A stretch of DNA of 64,000 nt from Alloalcanivorax balearicus MACL04 (GTDB lineage Bacteria > Pseudomonadota > Gammaproteobacteria > Pseudomonadales > Alcanivoracaceae), in assembly GCF_025532145.1 (NCBI RefSeq), contig NZ_ARXS01000007.1, positions 1-64,000 of the forward strand. Direction: 5' to 3'. The position numbers were made by a program, and so were the translations under genes. Positions 35,443-45,946 of the stretch are shown in pieces. Within the stretch, counting starts at the first letter, position 1; the number at the start of each line of letters is the position of its first letter. The notes under the pieces were generated by a model. The model was given only the letters and a program-made list of their open reading frames with translations, made no database searches and was not told where the DNA came from.

Positions 35443-36489
35443 TCAGGTCAACAGGCGATGCAGGGCCCAGCTCACGTGCTCACGCACCAGCTCGCTGGGA
35501 TCGTCCCGCCGCGAGCGCAACGCACCGATGGCCTCCATGCTGGCCGGGCCATTGCCCAACGCCACCGCCAGATTGCGCAACCAGCGCTGATAGCCGGCGC
35601 GGCGGATTGGCGAGCCTTCGGTGCAACGCAAGAAAGTGGCTTCGTCCCACAGAAACAGAGTAACCAGATCGCTGTTTTCCAACTGATGCCGGGGATGAAA
35701 GTCGCCCTCGCCGGTGAATTGAGCGAAACGGTTCCAGGGGCACATGAGCTGGCAGTCGTCACAACCGAAGACGCGGTTGCCGATGCCGGCGCGGAGGGTC
35801 TCCGGGATGGAGCCCGGATGCTCGATGGTCAGGTAGGAAATACAACGCCGGGCATCCAACTGGTAGGGGGCGACGATGGCGTCGGTGGGGCAGACCGTCA
35901 TACAGGCGGAACATTTGCCGCAGCGGTCTTCCACCGGCTGATCCACTGGCAATGGCAGATCGGTGTAGATCTCGCCGAGAAAAAACCAACTGCCGGCCTC
36001 GCGATTGATCAGTAGCGTATGCTTGCCCTGCCAGCCCAGTCCGGCTTTGGCGGCCAGCGGCTTTTCCATCACCGGCGCGCTGTCGACAAACGCCCGGGCC
36101 AGTTCGCTGTCACTGACTTGTTCGCGGATCCAGCGCGCCAGTGTCGCCAGCCGCTTGCGTACCAGCTTGTGATAGTCGCGTCCCAGAGCGTAGCGTGACA
36201 CATAGGCCTTCTCGCCCTGCTTGAGCAGCTTCACCGGCTGGGTGTCCGGCGGCAGATAATTCATGCGCAGGGAGATCACCCGCAGAGTGCCGGGTTCCAG
36301 CTCCCGTGGTCTTGAACGCTTGTGTCCATGGGCTTCCATCCACTTCATTTCACCGTGGTATCCGGCGTCCAACCAGCGTCGCAACCTCGTCTCGGCCTCT
36401 CCGAGGTCGATATCGGCCACCCCAAGTTGCTGGAAACCCAGCAGCCTGGCCTGTTCGGCCAGTTGTGTTTTGAAATGAGTGAAATCCAT
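35443..36489 (-). CDS. queG: Epoxyqueuosine reductase QueG
   Basis: 348-residue cobalamin-dependent Fe-S enzyme that reduces epoxyqueuosine to queuosine in tRNA. The two [4Fe-4S] motifs are CGKCSACMTVCP and CDDCQLMCPWN. The N-terminal part has HGEMKWMEAHGHKRSRPREL, where the conserved GEMxWM motif is present. A HEAT-like C-terminus ends the protein. It is divergent from nnr; in many gammaproteobacteria queG neighbours the nnr-tsaE block just as here. Confidence 0.96.
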   Translation of the reverse strand: MDFTHFKTQLAEQARLLGFQQLGVADIDLGEAETRLRRWLDAGYHGEMKWMEAHGHKRSRPRELEPGTLRVISLRMNYLPPDTQPVKLLKQGEKAYVSRYALGRDYHKLVRKRLATLARWIREQVSDSELARAFVDSAPVMEKPLAAKAGLGWQGKHTLLINREAGSWFFLGEIYTDLPLPVDQPVEDRCGKCSACMTVCPTDAIVAPYQLDARRCISYLTIEHPGSIPETLRAGIGNRVFGCDDCQLMCPWNRFAQFTGEGDFHPRHQLENSDLVTLFLWDEATFLRCTEGSPIRRAGYQRWLRNLAVALGNGPASMEAIGALRSRRDDPSELVREHVSWALHRLLT

Positions 36490-36553
36490 GGAGTGATCGA
36501 GAACTGTACGTGGTCAACGTATAATGGAGGATGTTCGCGACAGGATAGCAGCG

Positions 36554-38044
36554 ATGGCCATGGCACCGTTACCCAATCGACTTTACAGCGCCGCCCAGAC
36601 CCGGGAACTGGACCGGCTCGCCATTGCCGGGGGCGTCAGCGGCGCCACGCTGATGGCCCGGGCGGGACAGGCCGCCTTTGACCTGATGCTGCAGCGTTGG
36701 CCGGAGGTGCGTGAGCCGGCGATCTTGTGCGGTGCGGGTAACAACGGTGGTGACGGCTATGTGGTGGCGCGCCTGGCCCAGGAAGCCGGGCTGCGGCCCG
36801 TGGTGTATCAGTGGCGTCCGCTGGATCGCCTTGGCGGTGATGCCCTGGCCATGGCGGAGGCGGCCCGTGATGCCGGGGTGCCGATGCAGCCATTGAATCT
36901 GGATAACCTGCCGCTTACCGCGCCGCTATTGGTGGACGGCCTGCTGGGAACCGGCATCAGCGGGGCGTTGCGCGACGACATGCGGGCTTTGCTGCAGGCG
37001 CTCGATGCCTTGGGCAAGCCGGTACTGGCTCTGGATGTTCCCTCCGGCTTGTCGGCGGACTCAGGGGCCAGCGCCGGTGCCGTGTTGAGCGCGGATTGCA
37101 CCATTACCTTCATCGGCGTGAACCGCGGCCTGCTCACCGGGGTGGGGCCATGCCACAGCGGCCAACTGGTGTTCTCCGGCCTTAACGTGGACGAGGCCGT
37201 GTATCAGGCCATACCCGATCCGGTTTGGCGGCCTACGCCCTTGGATCTGCGCCGCTGGCTGCCGCGTCGGCGCCGTGACGGCCACAAGGGCCATTACGGT
37301 CACGTCCTGGTGATCGGTGGCGACCATGGTTTCGCCGGCGCGCCGTCCATGAGCGCCCAGGCCGCTGCCCGCTGCGGCGCTGGTTTGGTCAGTCTCGCCA
37401 CCCGCGCCGAAAATCTGACCGCGGTACTGGCCCGGCAGCCGGAAATCATGGCGCGGGCGGTGGAGGACGTCGCCGAGCTGGAGCCACTGCTGGAACGGGC
37501 CACGGTAGTGGCGGTGGGGCCGGGGCTGGGCACTGGCGAGTGGGGGCAAACGTTACTGAAACGGGCGCTGATGACGGACCTGCCGCTGGTGCTGGACGCC
37601 GATGCCCTGAACTTGCTGGCCGACTGGGGCGTGGACGCCAACGATCACTGGGTATTGACGCCCCATCCCGGTGAGGCCGGACGGCTGTTGGGCAGCGACA
37701 GCGCCACTGTGCAACGGGATCGCTTTGCCGCCGTGGAAGCCCTGGCCAGCCGTTACGGCGGTACCGCCCTGCTCAAGGGGCTGGGTACTCTGGTGCGTGG
37801 CGGGGACGGTTGCGCTCTGATCAGCGACGGCAACCCTGGCATGGGCAGTGGCGGCATGGGCGATGTGCTCACCGGCGTTATCGCCGCGTTACTGGCCCAG
37901 GGGGTTCCGCCGTATCTGGCCGCTACCCTGGGCGCCATGGCGCATGCCCGGGCCGCCGATCGGGCCGCCGCCGAGCACGGCGAGCGCGGGCTGTTGGCCA
38001 CGGATCTTTTACCGCCGTTACGATGGGAATTGAATGGAAAATAA
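36554..38044 (+). CDS. nnr: Bifunctional NAD(P)H-hydrate epimerase/dehydratase
   Basis: About 496-residue repair enzyme for hydrated NAD(P)H. The N-terminal epimerase (NnrE/YjeF_N, about 10-215) has [15 protein letters not shown] and [11 protein letters not shown]. The C-terminal ADP-dependent dehydratase (NnrD, about 225-490) has [33 protein letters not shown] and [17 protein letters not shown]. The frame opens at 36524. An ATG at 36554 with AGGA upstream is preferred; 36560 is also possible. It overlaps tsaE by 11 bp. Confidence 0.94.
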   Translation: MAMAPLPNRLYSAAQTRELDRLAIAGGVSGATLMARAGQAAFDLMLQRWPEVREPAILCGAGNNGGDGYVVARLAQEAGLRPVVYQWRPLDRLGGDALAMAEAARDAGVPMQPLNLDNLPLTAPLLVDGLLGTGISGALRDDMRALLQALDALGKPVLALDVPSGLSADSGASAGAVLSADCTITFIGVNRGLLTGVGPCHSGQLVFSGLNVDEAVYQAIPDPVWRPTPLDLRRWLPRRRRDGHKGHYGHVLVIGGDHGFAGAPSMSAQAAARCGAGLVSLATRAENLTAVLARQPEIMARAVEDVAELEPLLERATVVAVGPGLGTGEWGQTLLKRALMTDLPLVLDADALNLLADWGVDANDHWVLTPHPGEAGRLLGSDSATVQRDRFAAVEALASRYGGTALLKGLGTLVRGGDGCALISDGNPGMGSGGMGDVLTGVIAALLAQGVPPYLAATLGAMAHARAADRAAAEHGERGLLATDLLPPLRWELNGK

Positions 38045-38465
38045 ACCAACCGGATCCCGCTATTTGGCGGACGAGACGGCCACCCTGGCCCTGGGCGCGG
38101 AATTGGCCGCCGTGCTCAAATCCGGCCAATGCGTTTACCTGTTGGGGGACCTGGGGGCGGGCAAGACCACCCTGATGCGCGGGCTGCTGCGGGGGCTGGG
38201 ACACCAGGGGGCGGTGAAGAGCCCGACTTACACGCTGGTGGAACCCTATGAGCTCGATGGCGTCCATATCTATCATTTTGACTTGTACCGGCTGGCGGAT
38301 CCCGAGGAGTTGGAATTGATCGGCATTCGGGATTATTTCGACGGCCACGGGCTGTGTGTGTTGGAATGGCCGCAAAAAGGCGCGGGGGTGATTCCGGCGC
38401 CGGATCTCACCGTGACACTGACCGTGCAGCCGCCGGGGCGTAATGCGAATTTGGAGTGGGCGTAG
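38034..38465 (+). CDS. tsaE: tRNA threonylcarbamoyladenosine biosynthesis ATPase TsaE
   Basis: 143-residue P-loop ATPase that works with TsaB and TsaD to place t6A on ANN-decoding tRNAs. Walker A is [15 protein letters not shown], followed by [13 protein letters not shown] and [14 protein letters not shown], the family signatures. It begins inside the end of nnr (11-bp overlap), so translation is probably coupled. Confidence 0.96.
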   Translation: MENKPTGSRYLADETATLALGAELAAVLKSGQCVYLLGDLGAGKTTLMRGLLRGLGHQGAVKSPTYTLVEPYELDGVHIYHFDLYRLADPEELELIGIRDYFDGHGLCVLEWPQKGAGVIPAPDLTVTLTVQPPGRNANLEWA

Positions 38466-38472
38466 CCGAACT

Positions 38473-39825
38473 ATGGGTGTAAATCAGCGTAAGTCCGTCC
38501 GGGGAATAATGGCATGGCGTCTGCTCATCGGCATGCTGGGCGGCCTTCTGACGATGGCGGCACAGGCGGCGGTGAAAGTGGATTCCGTGCGCATGCACCG
38601 GGCTCCGGATCATACCCGGGTGGTGTTTGATCTGCCGGACCCGGTGGAGCACAAGGTGGACATCCTCGCCAACCCGGACCGGGTGGTGGTGGACCTGATG
38701 GACACCGATTTCAACTTTGACGTGAAAACGCTGGATGCGGGTAACGGGCCGGTGGCGGATATCCGTGTGGGACAGCACGCGGACAAGACCCGCATCGTAT
38801 TCGACCTCAAGGCGGCGGTGCGGCCGCGCACCAATCTGCTGAAACCGGTGGCACCGCATGGCTGGCGTCTGGTGGTGGATCTCTTCGATAAGGATCCGCC
38901 GCCGGCGAAGACCATTCCCAAACCCAAGGCCTCGGCGGAAAAGCCCCGTGAAATGATCGTCGCGGTGGATGCCGGGCATGGCGGCGAGGACCCCGGCGCC
39001 AGAGGCCCCCGGGGCACCAAGGAAAAAGTGGTGGTGCTGCAGATCGCCAAGAAGGTTTACAACATGATCAACAACGAGCCGGGCATGCGCGCGGTGCTGG
39101 TTCGTGATGGCGACTACTATGTGCCATTGGCGGAGCGCCGCCGCATCGCCCGTGAGGACAATCACGCCGACGTGTTCATCTCGATCCACGCCGATGCCTT
39201 CACCGATGCCCGCGCCCGGGGCGCCAGTGTATTCGCGCTGTCCAACAGCGGCGCCACCAGTGCCCGGGCCCGTTATCTGGCCAAGATCGCCAACGAATCC
39301 GACCGTGTTGCCGGGGTCTACGAGGAGGAGAAGGACGACTCCAACCTGCTCAGCGTGCTGGCGGACATGCGCATGTCCGGCTCCATGGCGCACAGCCTCT
39401 ATCTCGGGCGGCAGATCCTGCAGGAATTCAACGGTGTCACCAAGCTGCATGGCGACCGGACCACGGTGGAACAGGCCGGCTTCGCCGTATTGAAGGAGCC
39501 GGAAATGGTGTCGGTGTTGGTGGAGACCGGGTTTATTTCCAACCGCGAGGAAGAGGGTCTGTTGCGCTCCAGTACCCATCAGGCTCGTATCGCCCGGGCG
39601 GTGACCAATGGCGTTAAACGCTATTTCCAGACCCACCCGGCTCCGAACAGCTACTTCGCCGCCCAGCGCCGGCAGCAGGGGGATCAATACCGCATCCAGC
39701 CCGGTGATACCCTGTCCGCCATCGCCCGTGCCCATCAGGTGTCCGAGGACGCCTTGCGCGCCGCCAACAATCTCAACGGCGACCGTATCGTGGTGGGGCA
39801 GTTGCTGACCATTCCGGGCTCCTGA
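38473..39825 (+). CDS. amiB: N-acetylmuramoyl-L-alanine amidase AmiB
   Basis: About 450-residue periplasmic amidase that splits septal peptidoglycan. A signal peptide ends near MAAQAAVKV. Then come an AMIN domain (about 35-140), a linker rich in Lys/Pro, the zinc Amidase_3 domain (VAVDAGHGGEDPGARG; ISIHADAF; VLVETGFISN), and a C-terminal LysM (YRIQPGDTLSAIARAHQVS). The zinc-binding His of GHGG and of SIHAD and the catalytic Glu of VETGF are present. The start may be the ATG at 38473 or at 38509 (GGGGA upstream); both give a workable signal peptide. It belongs to the tsaE-amiB-mutL-miaA run. Confidence 0.94.
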   Translation: MGVNQRKSVRGIMAWRLLIGMLGGLLTMAAQAAVKVDSVRMHRAPDHTRVVFDLPDPVEHKVDILANPDRVVVDLMDTDFNFDVKTLDAGNGPVADIRVGQHADKTRIVFDLKAAVRPRTNLLKPVAPHGWRLVVDLFDKDPPPAKTIPKPKASAEKPREMIVAVDAGHGGEDPGARGPRGTKEKVVVLQIAKKVYNMINNEPGMRAVLVRDGDYYVPLAERRRIAREDNHADVFISIHADAFTDARARGASVFALSNSGATSARARYLAKIANESDRVAGVYEEEKDDSNLLSVLADMRMSGSMAHSLYLGRQILQEFNGVTKLHGDRTTVEQAGFAVLKEPEMVSVLVETGFISNREEEGLLRSSTHQARIARAVTNGVKRYFQTHPAPNSYFAAQRRQQGDQYRIQPGDTLSAIARAHQVSEDALRAANNLNGDRIVVGQLLTIPGS

Positions 39826-39873
39826 TCCCGGAAAGCGGAAACAAAGCAGGGGCCGCGACCCCGGGAGACCATT

Positions 39874-41721
39874 TTGTCCAAGATTCAACTGCTGGATTCC
39901 CGCCTCGCCAACCAGATCGCCGCGGGTGAAGTGGTGGAACGGCCGGCGTCGGTACTCAAGGAACTGCTGGAAAACGCGTTGGATGCTGGTGCCCGGCAGA
40001 TCACCGTGGACGTGGAGCAGGGCGGCACCAAGCTGATTCGGGTTCGCGACGACGGTAGCGGCATCGAGCGGGACGAGCTGCCGTTGGCGTTATCCCGGCA
40101 TGCCACCAGCAAGATCCATGTGGCCGAGGACCTGGAAGCCATCGGCACCCTGGGGTTTCGCGGTGAGGCGCTGGCGGCGATCAGTTCGGTGTCGCGGCTG
40201 AGCCTGACCAGTAATACCGGTGAGCAGGCGGAAGGCTGGGAAGTGGTGGTGGAAGGCCGCGACATGGCCCCTTCGGTGACGCCGGCGGGGCATCCGCGCG
40301 GTACCACCGTGACCATGCGCGACCTGTTCTTCAACACCCCGGCCCGGCGCCGTTTCCTGCGCACCGAGAAAACCGAGTTCAACCATCTGGAGGAAGTGTT
40401 CCGGCGCATCGCCCTGAGTGAGTTCCAGACCGGATTCCGGCTCAGCCACAACCAGAAAGTGGTGCACCAGCTGCCCAGTGGCGACAACGAGGCGCTGCGG
40501 GCCGCCCGGGTGGCGCGATTGTGCGGCAGTGCTTTCATGGAGCAGTCGATGCCGGTGGACGTGTCCCACGCCGGCCTGCGCCTGCATGGCTGGCTCGGGC
40601 TGCCGACCTTCTCCCGTTCCCAGGCGGACTTGCAGTACTTCTATGTGAACGGCCGGGTGATCCGCGACAAGGTGGTCAGCCACGCGGTGCGGCAGGCCTA
40701 TTCCGATGTGCTCTACCATGGCCGCCAGCCGGCGTTTGTGCTGTTCCTGGAACTGGATCCAGCACTGGTGGATGTGAACGTGCACCCCACCAAGCACGAA
40801 GTGCGTTTCCGCGAGCAGCGCATGGTCCATGACTTTCTCTATCGGACCCTGCACCGGGCGATCGCCGAGGTGCGCCCGGCGGACCGGCTGGACGTGCAGG
40901 CGTCGCCGCAGACGATGCCCTCCTGGTCAGCGCCGACTCAGGGAGCCATGCCGTTGACCCAGCCCCGCGACAGCGGGGCGGATGTCAGTGGGACTGGGTA
41001 CCAGGGTGGGGGCGCGGCGCCGGCTTATCGTCCGCCGCCATCGGTTGCCGACGGCGACCGTCAGGCCAGTGCCTACGGTTCGTTGGTGACGCCCCGCCCG
41101 GAAGCCGTGCCGATGCCGGTGCCGGAACCAGGCCAGACGCCGCCGTTGGGCTACGCGGTGGCGCAGATCCATGGCATTTTCATCATCGCCGAGAATGAGC
41201 ACGGCATGGTGCTGGTGGACATGCACGCGGCTCATGAGCGCATCACCTATGAGCGGCTCAAGCGGGACTGGGCCGAGGAGAAAGTGCGTGGGCAGCCCTT
41301 ACTGGTGCCGGTGTCCATGGCGGTGTCATCACGGGAGGCGGATTTCGCCGAGCAGCAGCCGGAAGTGTTCCAGCGTCTCGGTTTTGGCGTCGAACGGGCC
41401 GGGCCGGAAACCCTGATGGTGCGGGAAGTACCGGTGTTGCTGCGTAACGCCGACAGCGAGACGCTGGTCCGTGACGTACTTTCCGACCTGCTCGCCCACG
41501 GCAGCAGTGAGCGCATCGAGCAGCATCTGGATGCGCTGTTGTCCTCCATGGCCTGCCACGGCAGCGTACGCGCCAATCGCAAGCTGACTATCCCGGAAAT
41601 GAATGCTCTGTTGCGGGATATGGAGGCCACCGAGCGTTCGGGGCAATGCAACCACGGTCGCCCGACCTGGACCCAGATGAGCGTCAAGGACCTGGATCGC
41701 CTGTTCATGCGGGGGCAGTAA
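39874..41721 (+). CDS. mutL: DNA mismatch repair protein MutL
   Basis: 615-residue GHKL ATPase linking MutS recognition to strand cutting. The N-terminal ATPase motifs are [38 protein letters not shown] and the [19 protein letters not shown] stretch. A Pro/Gly/Gln-rich linker (about 345-420) separates the C-terminal dimerisation domain. No endonuclease-type DQHAxxER metal motif is present; the equivalent reads DMHAAHERI. That suggests an E. coli-like, non-nicking MutL. It starts at TTG (39874) behind GGGAGA. Confidence 0.95.
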   Translation: MSKIQLLDSRLANQIAAGEVVERPASVLKELLENALDAGARQITVDVEQGGTKLIRVRDDGSGIERDELPLALSRHATSKIHVAEDLEAIGTLGFRGEALAAISSVSRLSLTSNTGEQAEGWEVVVEGRDMAPSVTPAGHPRGTTVTMRDLFFNTPARRRFLRTEKTEFNHLEEVFRRIALSEFQTGFRLSHNQKVVHQLPSGDNEALRAARVARLCGSAFMEQSMPVDVSHAGLRLHGWLGLPTFSRSQADLQYFYVNGRVIRDKVVSHAVRQAYSDVLYHGRQPAFVLFLELDPALVDVNVHPTKHEVRFREQRMVHDFLYRTLHRAIAEVRPADRLDVQASPQTMPSWSAPTQGAMPLTQPRDSGADVSGTGYQGGGAAPAYRPPPSVADGDRQASAYGSLVTPRPEAVPMPVPEPGQTPPLGYAVAQIHGIFIIAENEHGMVLVDMHAAHERITYERLKRDWAEEKVRGQPLLVPVSMAVSSREADFAEQQPEVFQRLGFGVERAGPETLMVREVPVLLRNADSETLVRDVLSDLLAHGSSERIEQHLDALLSSMACHGSVRANRKLTIPEMNALLRDMEATERSGQCNHGRPTWTQMSVKDLDRLFMRGQ

Positions 41722-42725
41722 TGGACGCTGGACGCCGGCCCGTTGTCTTCCTGATGGGGCCAACCGGGGCCGGTAAAACCGCCTTGGCCATGGACGCCGT
41801 AAGCCGGCTGCCAATGGAAATCATCAATGTGGACTCCGCTTTGGTGTATCGGGGGTTGGAAATCGGTGCCGCATGCCCCACTAAGGAAGAACTGGCGAAA
41901 GCGCCCCATCGGTTATTGGGGTTCCGGGATCCGTCGCAGCCCTATTCGGCGGCGGATTTTCGTACTGACGCGCTGGCCGAGATCGAGGATATCCAGCGGC
42001 GTGGCAAAGTGCCGCTGCTGGTCGGCGGCACCATGCTGTATTTCAAGGCCCTGACGGATGGGCTGGCGCCGATGCCACCGGCGGCCCCGGCGGTGCGGGC
42101 GGAAATCGCCGCCCTGGCCGAACGGGAAGGGTGGCCCGCGGTGCACGCGGAACTGGCCCGGGTCGACCCGGCCAGCGCCGGGCGCCTTAAACCCGGTGAT
42201 CGGCAGCGGCTGCAGCGGGCGTTGGAAGTGTACCGGCTCACCGGCGAGCCGCTATCGGCGTTCCATGCCCGGCACGAGACCCGCGCGGAAGCTCTGGAAC
42301 AGGGTTTTTACCGTTTCAGTGGTCTGCCCTCGCCGGTACTGAGTCTGGCGGTGGCGCCGCCGCGTGAGGAATTGCATCGGCGTATCGAGCAGCGCTTCCA
42401 CGCCATGTTGCGGGACGGATTGTTGGAAGAAGTGGAAAGACTGTTTCTTCGCGGCGATTTGCACGGGAACCTGCCGGCGATCAAAGCCGTGGGCTACCGA
42501 CAGGTATGGGCCTATTTGGACGGCCAATGGGATTACCCGACCATGGTCGAAAAAGGTATTATTGCGACACGCCAGTTGGCGAAACGGCAGCTCACCTGGT
42601 TGCGAAAATGGCCCGGATTGCAGTGGTACGACAGTACCGAGGAGAACCAGCGCAAGGCGTGCGCGGCGCGGCTTGCGCAGGTTTGTAAATCCGTGTTTAG
42701 TAGCGGTGAGAATGATCTGGGGTGA
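41721..42725 (+). CDS. miaA: tRNA dimethylallyltransferase MiaA
   Basis: 334-residue enzyme that adds a dimethylallyl group to A37 of UNN-decoding tRNAs. The P-loop is [15 protein letters not shown], followed by [15 protein letters not shown] and [15 protein letters not shown]. The final third has [11 protein letters not shown] and [12 protein letters not shown]. Its ATG overlaps the last base of the mutL TAA. A 201-bp gap before hfq, without a terminator-like hairpin, probably carries an hfq promoter. Confidence 0.96.
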   Translation: MDAGRRPVVFLMGPTGAGKTALAMDAVSRLPMEIINVDSALVYRGLEIGAACPTKEELAKAPHRLLGFRDPSQPYSAADFRTDALAEIEDIQRRGKVPLLVGGTMLYFKALTDGLAPMPPAAPAVRAEIAALAEREGWPAVHAELARVDPASAGRLKPGDRQRLQRALEVYRLTGEPLSAFHARHETRAEALEQGFYRFSGLPSPVLSLAVAPPREELHRRIEQRFHAMLRDGLLEEVERLFLRGDLHGNLPAIKAVGYRQVWAYLDGQWDYPTMVEKGIIATRQLAKRQLTWLRKWPGLQWYDSTEENQRKACAARLAQVCKSVFSSGENDLG

Positions 42726-42926
42726 AACTTTTTCAAGGTCATGTTGCCGGATGAATCAATGAACGGATTCAGGGCCCGGAATCAAGGATGTCCGGGCTCG
42801 GATGGCCGGTCCTGGACGACCGGGGTACAACATTGAATTGAACACTCGCAGGACGCGGATTCAATGCGCTGATTGCCCGAACCGTTGGGCGCTACTTTTT
42901 ATATTTGGATGCTGAGGAGAACTGCC

Positions 42927-43226
42927 ATGTCAAAAGGGCATTCGCTACAAGACCCTTTTCTCAATGCGCTGAGAAAGGAACGTATTCCGGTTTCTATCTT
43001 TCTGGTTAACGGAATCAAACTGCAGGGGCAAATCGAGTCTTTCGACCAGTACGTGGTACTGCTGAAAAACGCGGTAAGCCAAATGGTGTATAAGCATGCT
43101 ATTTCCACCGTGGTGCCCGCCCGCAATCCGCGTGCGTCCGGCGGTGGTAATCCGGCCATGCAAGGCACCACCGGTGCCGCCGCTGGCGGCCAGGCTGGGG
43201 CGGGTGACGAATACGGTAATCAATAG
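42927..43226 (+). CDS. hfq: RNA chaperone Hfq
   Basis: 99-residue hexameric RNA chaperone for small-RNA regulation. The Sm core is intact: [20 protein letters not shown] (Sm1), then [20 protein letters not shown] with the YKHA motif (Sm2). The tail (about residue 68 on) is rich in Gly, Ala and Gln, longer than in Pseudomonas (82 residues) and similar to E. coli in length. RBS GAGGAG precedes the ATG at 42927. The gene is followed by its own terminator. Confidence 0.97.
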   Translation: MSKGHSLQDPFLNALRKERIPVSIFLVNGIKLQGQIESFDQYVVLLKNAVSQMVYKHAISTVVPARNPRASGGGNPAMQGTTGAAAGGQAGAGDEYGNQ

Positions 43227-43250
43227 CCGCGTCGCCTGTTCCGGCTTATG

Positions 43251-43284
43251 CAAAGCCACGCCCTTGCGGCGTGGCTTTGTTTTG
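43251..43284 (+). terminator. Rho-independent terminator after hfq
   Basis: CAAAGCCACGCC (43251-43262), loop CTTGC, GGCGTGGCTTTG (43268-43279) is a perfect 12-bp stem followed by TTTTG. It lies 24 bases after the hfq stop and separates hfq from hflX, although the genes are usually described as one superoperon. Confidence 0.85.
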
Positions 43285-43382
43285 TCGACCACCCTGCACG
43301 GCGCTGTTGACGTGATGGCGGAAATTACATTCGGTCCGTCGTATTTGTGGCGTTCCCGCGGACTGTGGGTACACTGAGGTCC

Positions 43383-44750
43383 ATGGATTTATTCGAACGT
43401 ACTGAACAGGTACGCACCGGGGCTGGCGAACGGGCCATTCTGGTGCACATGGACCTGCCCGACGCCTTCGGGCGGGAGGATCTGGAGGAATTCCACCACC
43501 TGGTGGTGTCCAGCGGCGTGGTGCCCGTGGCGGAATTGCTGGGCAAGCGCGACCGTCCTGATCCGGCACTGTTCATCGGCAGCGGCAAGAGCGAGGAACT
43601 GGCCGAATTGGTACGCCAGGAAGAGGCCGACGTGGTGCTGTTCAACCACGCGCTCAGCCCGGCCCAGGAGCGCAATCTGGAGCGGGCGGCGAAATGCCGG
43701 GTACTTGACCGTACCGGCCTGATCCTGGACATCTTCGCCCAGCGTGCCCGTACCCACGAAGGGCGTCTGCAGGTGGAGCTGGCCCAATTGCGGCATCTGG
43801 CTTCAAGGCTGGTGCGCGGCTGGACTCACTTGGAGCGGCAGAAGGGCGGCATTGGCCTGCGTGGTCCCGGGGAAACACAGCTGGAAACGGACCGTCGCCT
43901 GATCCGGGATCGTATCCGCGCCATCGAGGCTCGTCTGGAAAAGGTGCGCAAGCAGCGAGAACAGGGGCGCCGGGCCCGTGACCGGTCGGAGACGCCGCTG
44001 ATCTCCCTGGTGGGCTACACCAACGCCGGCAAGTCCACCCTGTTCAACGCGCTGACCACCGGCGAGGTTTATGTGGCGGACCAGCTGTTCGCCACTTTGG
44101 ACCCGACCCTGCGCAAGGTGCGGGTGCCGGGCGTGGGACCAGCGATTCTGGCGGATACCGTGGGTTTTATCCGCCATTTGCCTCACCGTCTGGTGGAGGC
44201 CTTTCGGGCCACCCTGGAGGAAACCATCAACGCTTCCTTGCTGCTCCATATCACGGATTGCAGTGCCGAAGAGCGCGACGATAACGTGGCGTCGGTGAAT
44301 GAGGTGCTGGAAGAGATTGGTGCCGATCAGGTGCCGGTGTTGCATGTCTACAACAAGGTGGACCGTTTCGGTGAGACGCCCCGGCTGGACCGGGACGAAC
44401 AGGGGCTACCGTGGAGAGTGTGGCTGTCGGCCCGGGAGCAGAAAGGGTTTGATTTGTTGCACCAGGCGATCGCCGAACGTCTGGCTGAACACTGGGTGGA
44501 CCGGTGGCTGCGTTTGCCGCCGGAGGCCGGGCGCCTGAGAGCGCGTTTGCATGAGGCGGGCGAGGTGCTGGCGGAGGAAGCCGGCACCGACGGCGCCATG
44601 TTGCTGAGGGTGCATCTGAATCGGGTGCACTTTGAACGCCTGCTGCGAGAAGCGGGTCTCAGCGAAAAGGATGTGTTGGTGCCCGCGCCTCAGGTTGCAG
44701 AGGGCTCGGCCCATTCCTACAATCCAGAACGCTCGCACAAAGCGGGATAA
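43383..44750 (+). CDS. hflX: Ribosome-splitting GTPase HflX
   Basis: 455-residue GTPase that dissociates stalled 70S ribosomes. The N-terminal HflX domain (to about 190) contains GPGETQLETDRR, the family motif. The G-domain has G1 LVGYTNAGKSTLFN, G2/G3 region LFATLDPTLRK and ADTVGFIRHLPH, and G4 YNKVD. The C-terminal extension ends in Ser/His/Lys. The start at 43383 (MDLFERTEQ) is standard; extra upstream codons are non-conserved. Confidence 0.95.
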   Translation: MDLFERTEQVRTGAGERAILVHMDLPDAFGREDLEEFHHLVVSSGVVPVAELLGKRDRPDPALFIGSGKSEELAELVRQEEADVVLFNHALSPAQERNLERAAKCRVLDRTGLILDIFAQRARTHEGRLQVELAQLRHLASRLVRGWTHLERQKGGIGLRGPGETQLETDRRLIRDRIRAIEARLEKVRKQREQGRRARDRSETPLISLVGYTNAGKSTLFNALTTGEVYVADQLFATLDPTLRKVRVPGVGPAILADTVGFIRHLPHRLVEAFRATLEETINASLLLHITDCSAEERDDNVASVNEVLEEIGADQVPVLHVYNKVDRFGETPRLDRDEQGLPWRVWLSAREQKGFDLLHQAIAERLAEHWVDRWLRLPPEAGRLRARLHEAGEVLAEEAGTDGAMLLRVHLNRVHFERLLREAGLSEKDVLVPAPQVAEGSAHSYNPERSHKAG

Positions 44751-44761
44751 CGGAGAAATCA

Positions 44762-45946
44762 ATGGCCTGGAATGAACCTGGCGGTAATAAACCCAGGGAT
44801 CCCTGGGGTGGGGGCGGTGGCGGAGATCAACGTCCACCCGATCTCGATGAAGCGCTGAAGAATCTGAAGGACCGCATCAACGGTCTGTTCGGAGGTAAAG
44901 GTGGCAGCGGTGGCGGTGGCAAGCGAGGCGCTGGCGTACCGAAAGGACTGCTGATCATCGTCGCTCTGGTGCTGGTGGTCGGCTATGTGATGATGGGCTT
45001 TTACCAGGTGGACCAGCGGGAGCAGGGCGTGGTACTGCGCTTCGGCAAGTTCAACCGCATAGTGGAGCCGGGCCTGAACTGGCGCGCGCCGGTGATCGAA
45101 CAGGCGATGAAGGTGGATGTGGGCCAGAACCGCAGCTACGAGCTGAGCGAAGAAATGCTCACCCGCGACACCAATATCGTCTCCGTGACACTGGAAGTAC
45201 AGTACAAGGTGCTGGACCCCCAGGCGTTTCTGCTGCGGGTGGCCGCTCCGGAAGCCATTCTTGAACACGCCACCAGCTCCGCGCTGCGTCATGTGGTGGG
45301 CAGTTCCACCATGGATGACGTGCTGCGTGATCAGCGTGAGGATATTCGCCTGGAGGTGCGCAAGCGGCTGCAGGAATACCTGGATCGCTATAACACCGGC
45401 CTGGTGATCAACCAGGTGGTGCTGGATCGTACCGCGGCACCGGATGCCGTGCGTGACGCCTTTGACGACGTGGCCAAGGCCCGTGAGGATGAGGACCGCT
45501 TCAAGAAGGAAGCGGAGGCGTACTACAACGCGATCATTCCACAAGCTCGTGGTAAGGCGGCGCGGATCACCGAGGAGGCCAAGGCCTACAAAGCCAAGGT
45601 GGTGGCCGAAGCCCAGGGTAACGCCGCGCGCTTCGAGGATCTGGTAGCTGAATATGAGAAGGCGCCGTCCATCACCCGGCACCGTTTATATCTGGACACC
45701 ATCACGGAAGTGCTGGGCGCATCCAGCAAGGTTCTGGTTGATGTGAAAAACGGCAATAACCTGATGTATCTGCCTCTGGATCAACTGATGAAGCCAAGGG
45801 AAACCGCGAAAGGGGGCGAGAGTGGCTCCGGCGGGTCTTCCAGTAGCACATCACGCACCACCAATGCGGGCGCCGATGACGGTGGAAGCAGCGGGGGCCA
45901 GACGCCGCGCAGCCTGTATAACACCAACCGCACGGAGATTCGCTGA
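44762..45946 (+). CDS. hflK: FtsH protease modulator HflK
   Basis: 394-residue SPFH-family inner-membrane protein that forms the HflKC cage around FtsH. The N-terminus is cytoplasmic and Gly/Asn/Pro-rich (MAWNEPGGNKPRDPWGGGGG), followed by one membrane span (about 59-82, GLLIIVALVLVVGYVMMGFY). The SPFH/PHB domain begins QVDQREQGVVLRFGKF, and the helical region is rich in Ala, Glu and Lys. The tail is Ser/Gly-rich. It overlaps hflC at TGATG. Confidence 0.96.
   Translation: MAWNEPGGNKPRDPWGGGGGGDQRPPDLDEALKNLKDRINGLFGGKGGSGGGGKRGAGVPKGLLIIVALVLVVGYVMMGFYQVDQREQGVVLRFGKFNRIVEPGLNWRAPVIEQAMKVDVGQNRSYELSEEMLTRDTNIVSVTLEVQYKVLDPQAFLLRVAAPEAILEHATSSALRHVVGSSTMDDVLRDQREDIRLEVRKRLQEYLDRYNTGLVINQVVLDRTAAPDAVRDAFDDVAKAREDEDRFKKEAEAYYNAIIPQARGKAARITEEAKAYKAKVVAEAQGNAARFEDLVAEYEKAPSITRHRLYLDTITEVLGASSKVLVDVKNGNNLMYLPLDQLMKPRETAKGGESGSGGSSSSTSRTTNAGADDGGSSGGQTPRSLYNTNRTEIR

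Noticed and set aside
38407..39888. 493-codon open frame antisense to amiB
   Set aside because: A shadow of amiB, which carries the complete AMIN, amidase and LysM domains on the other strand.
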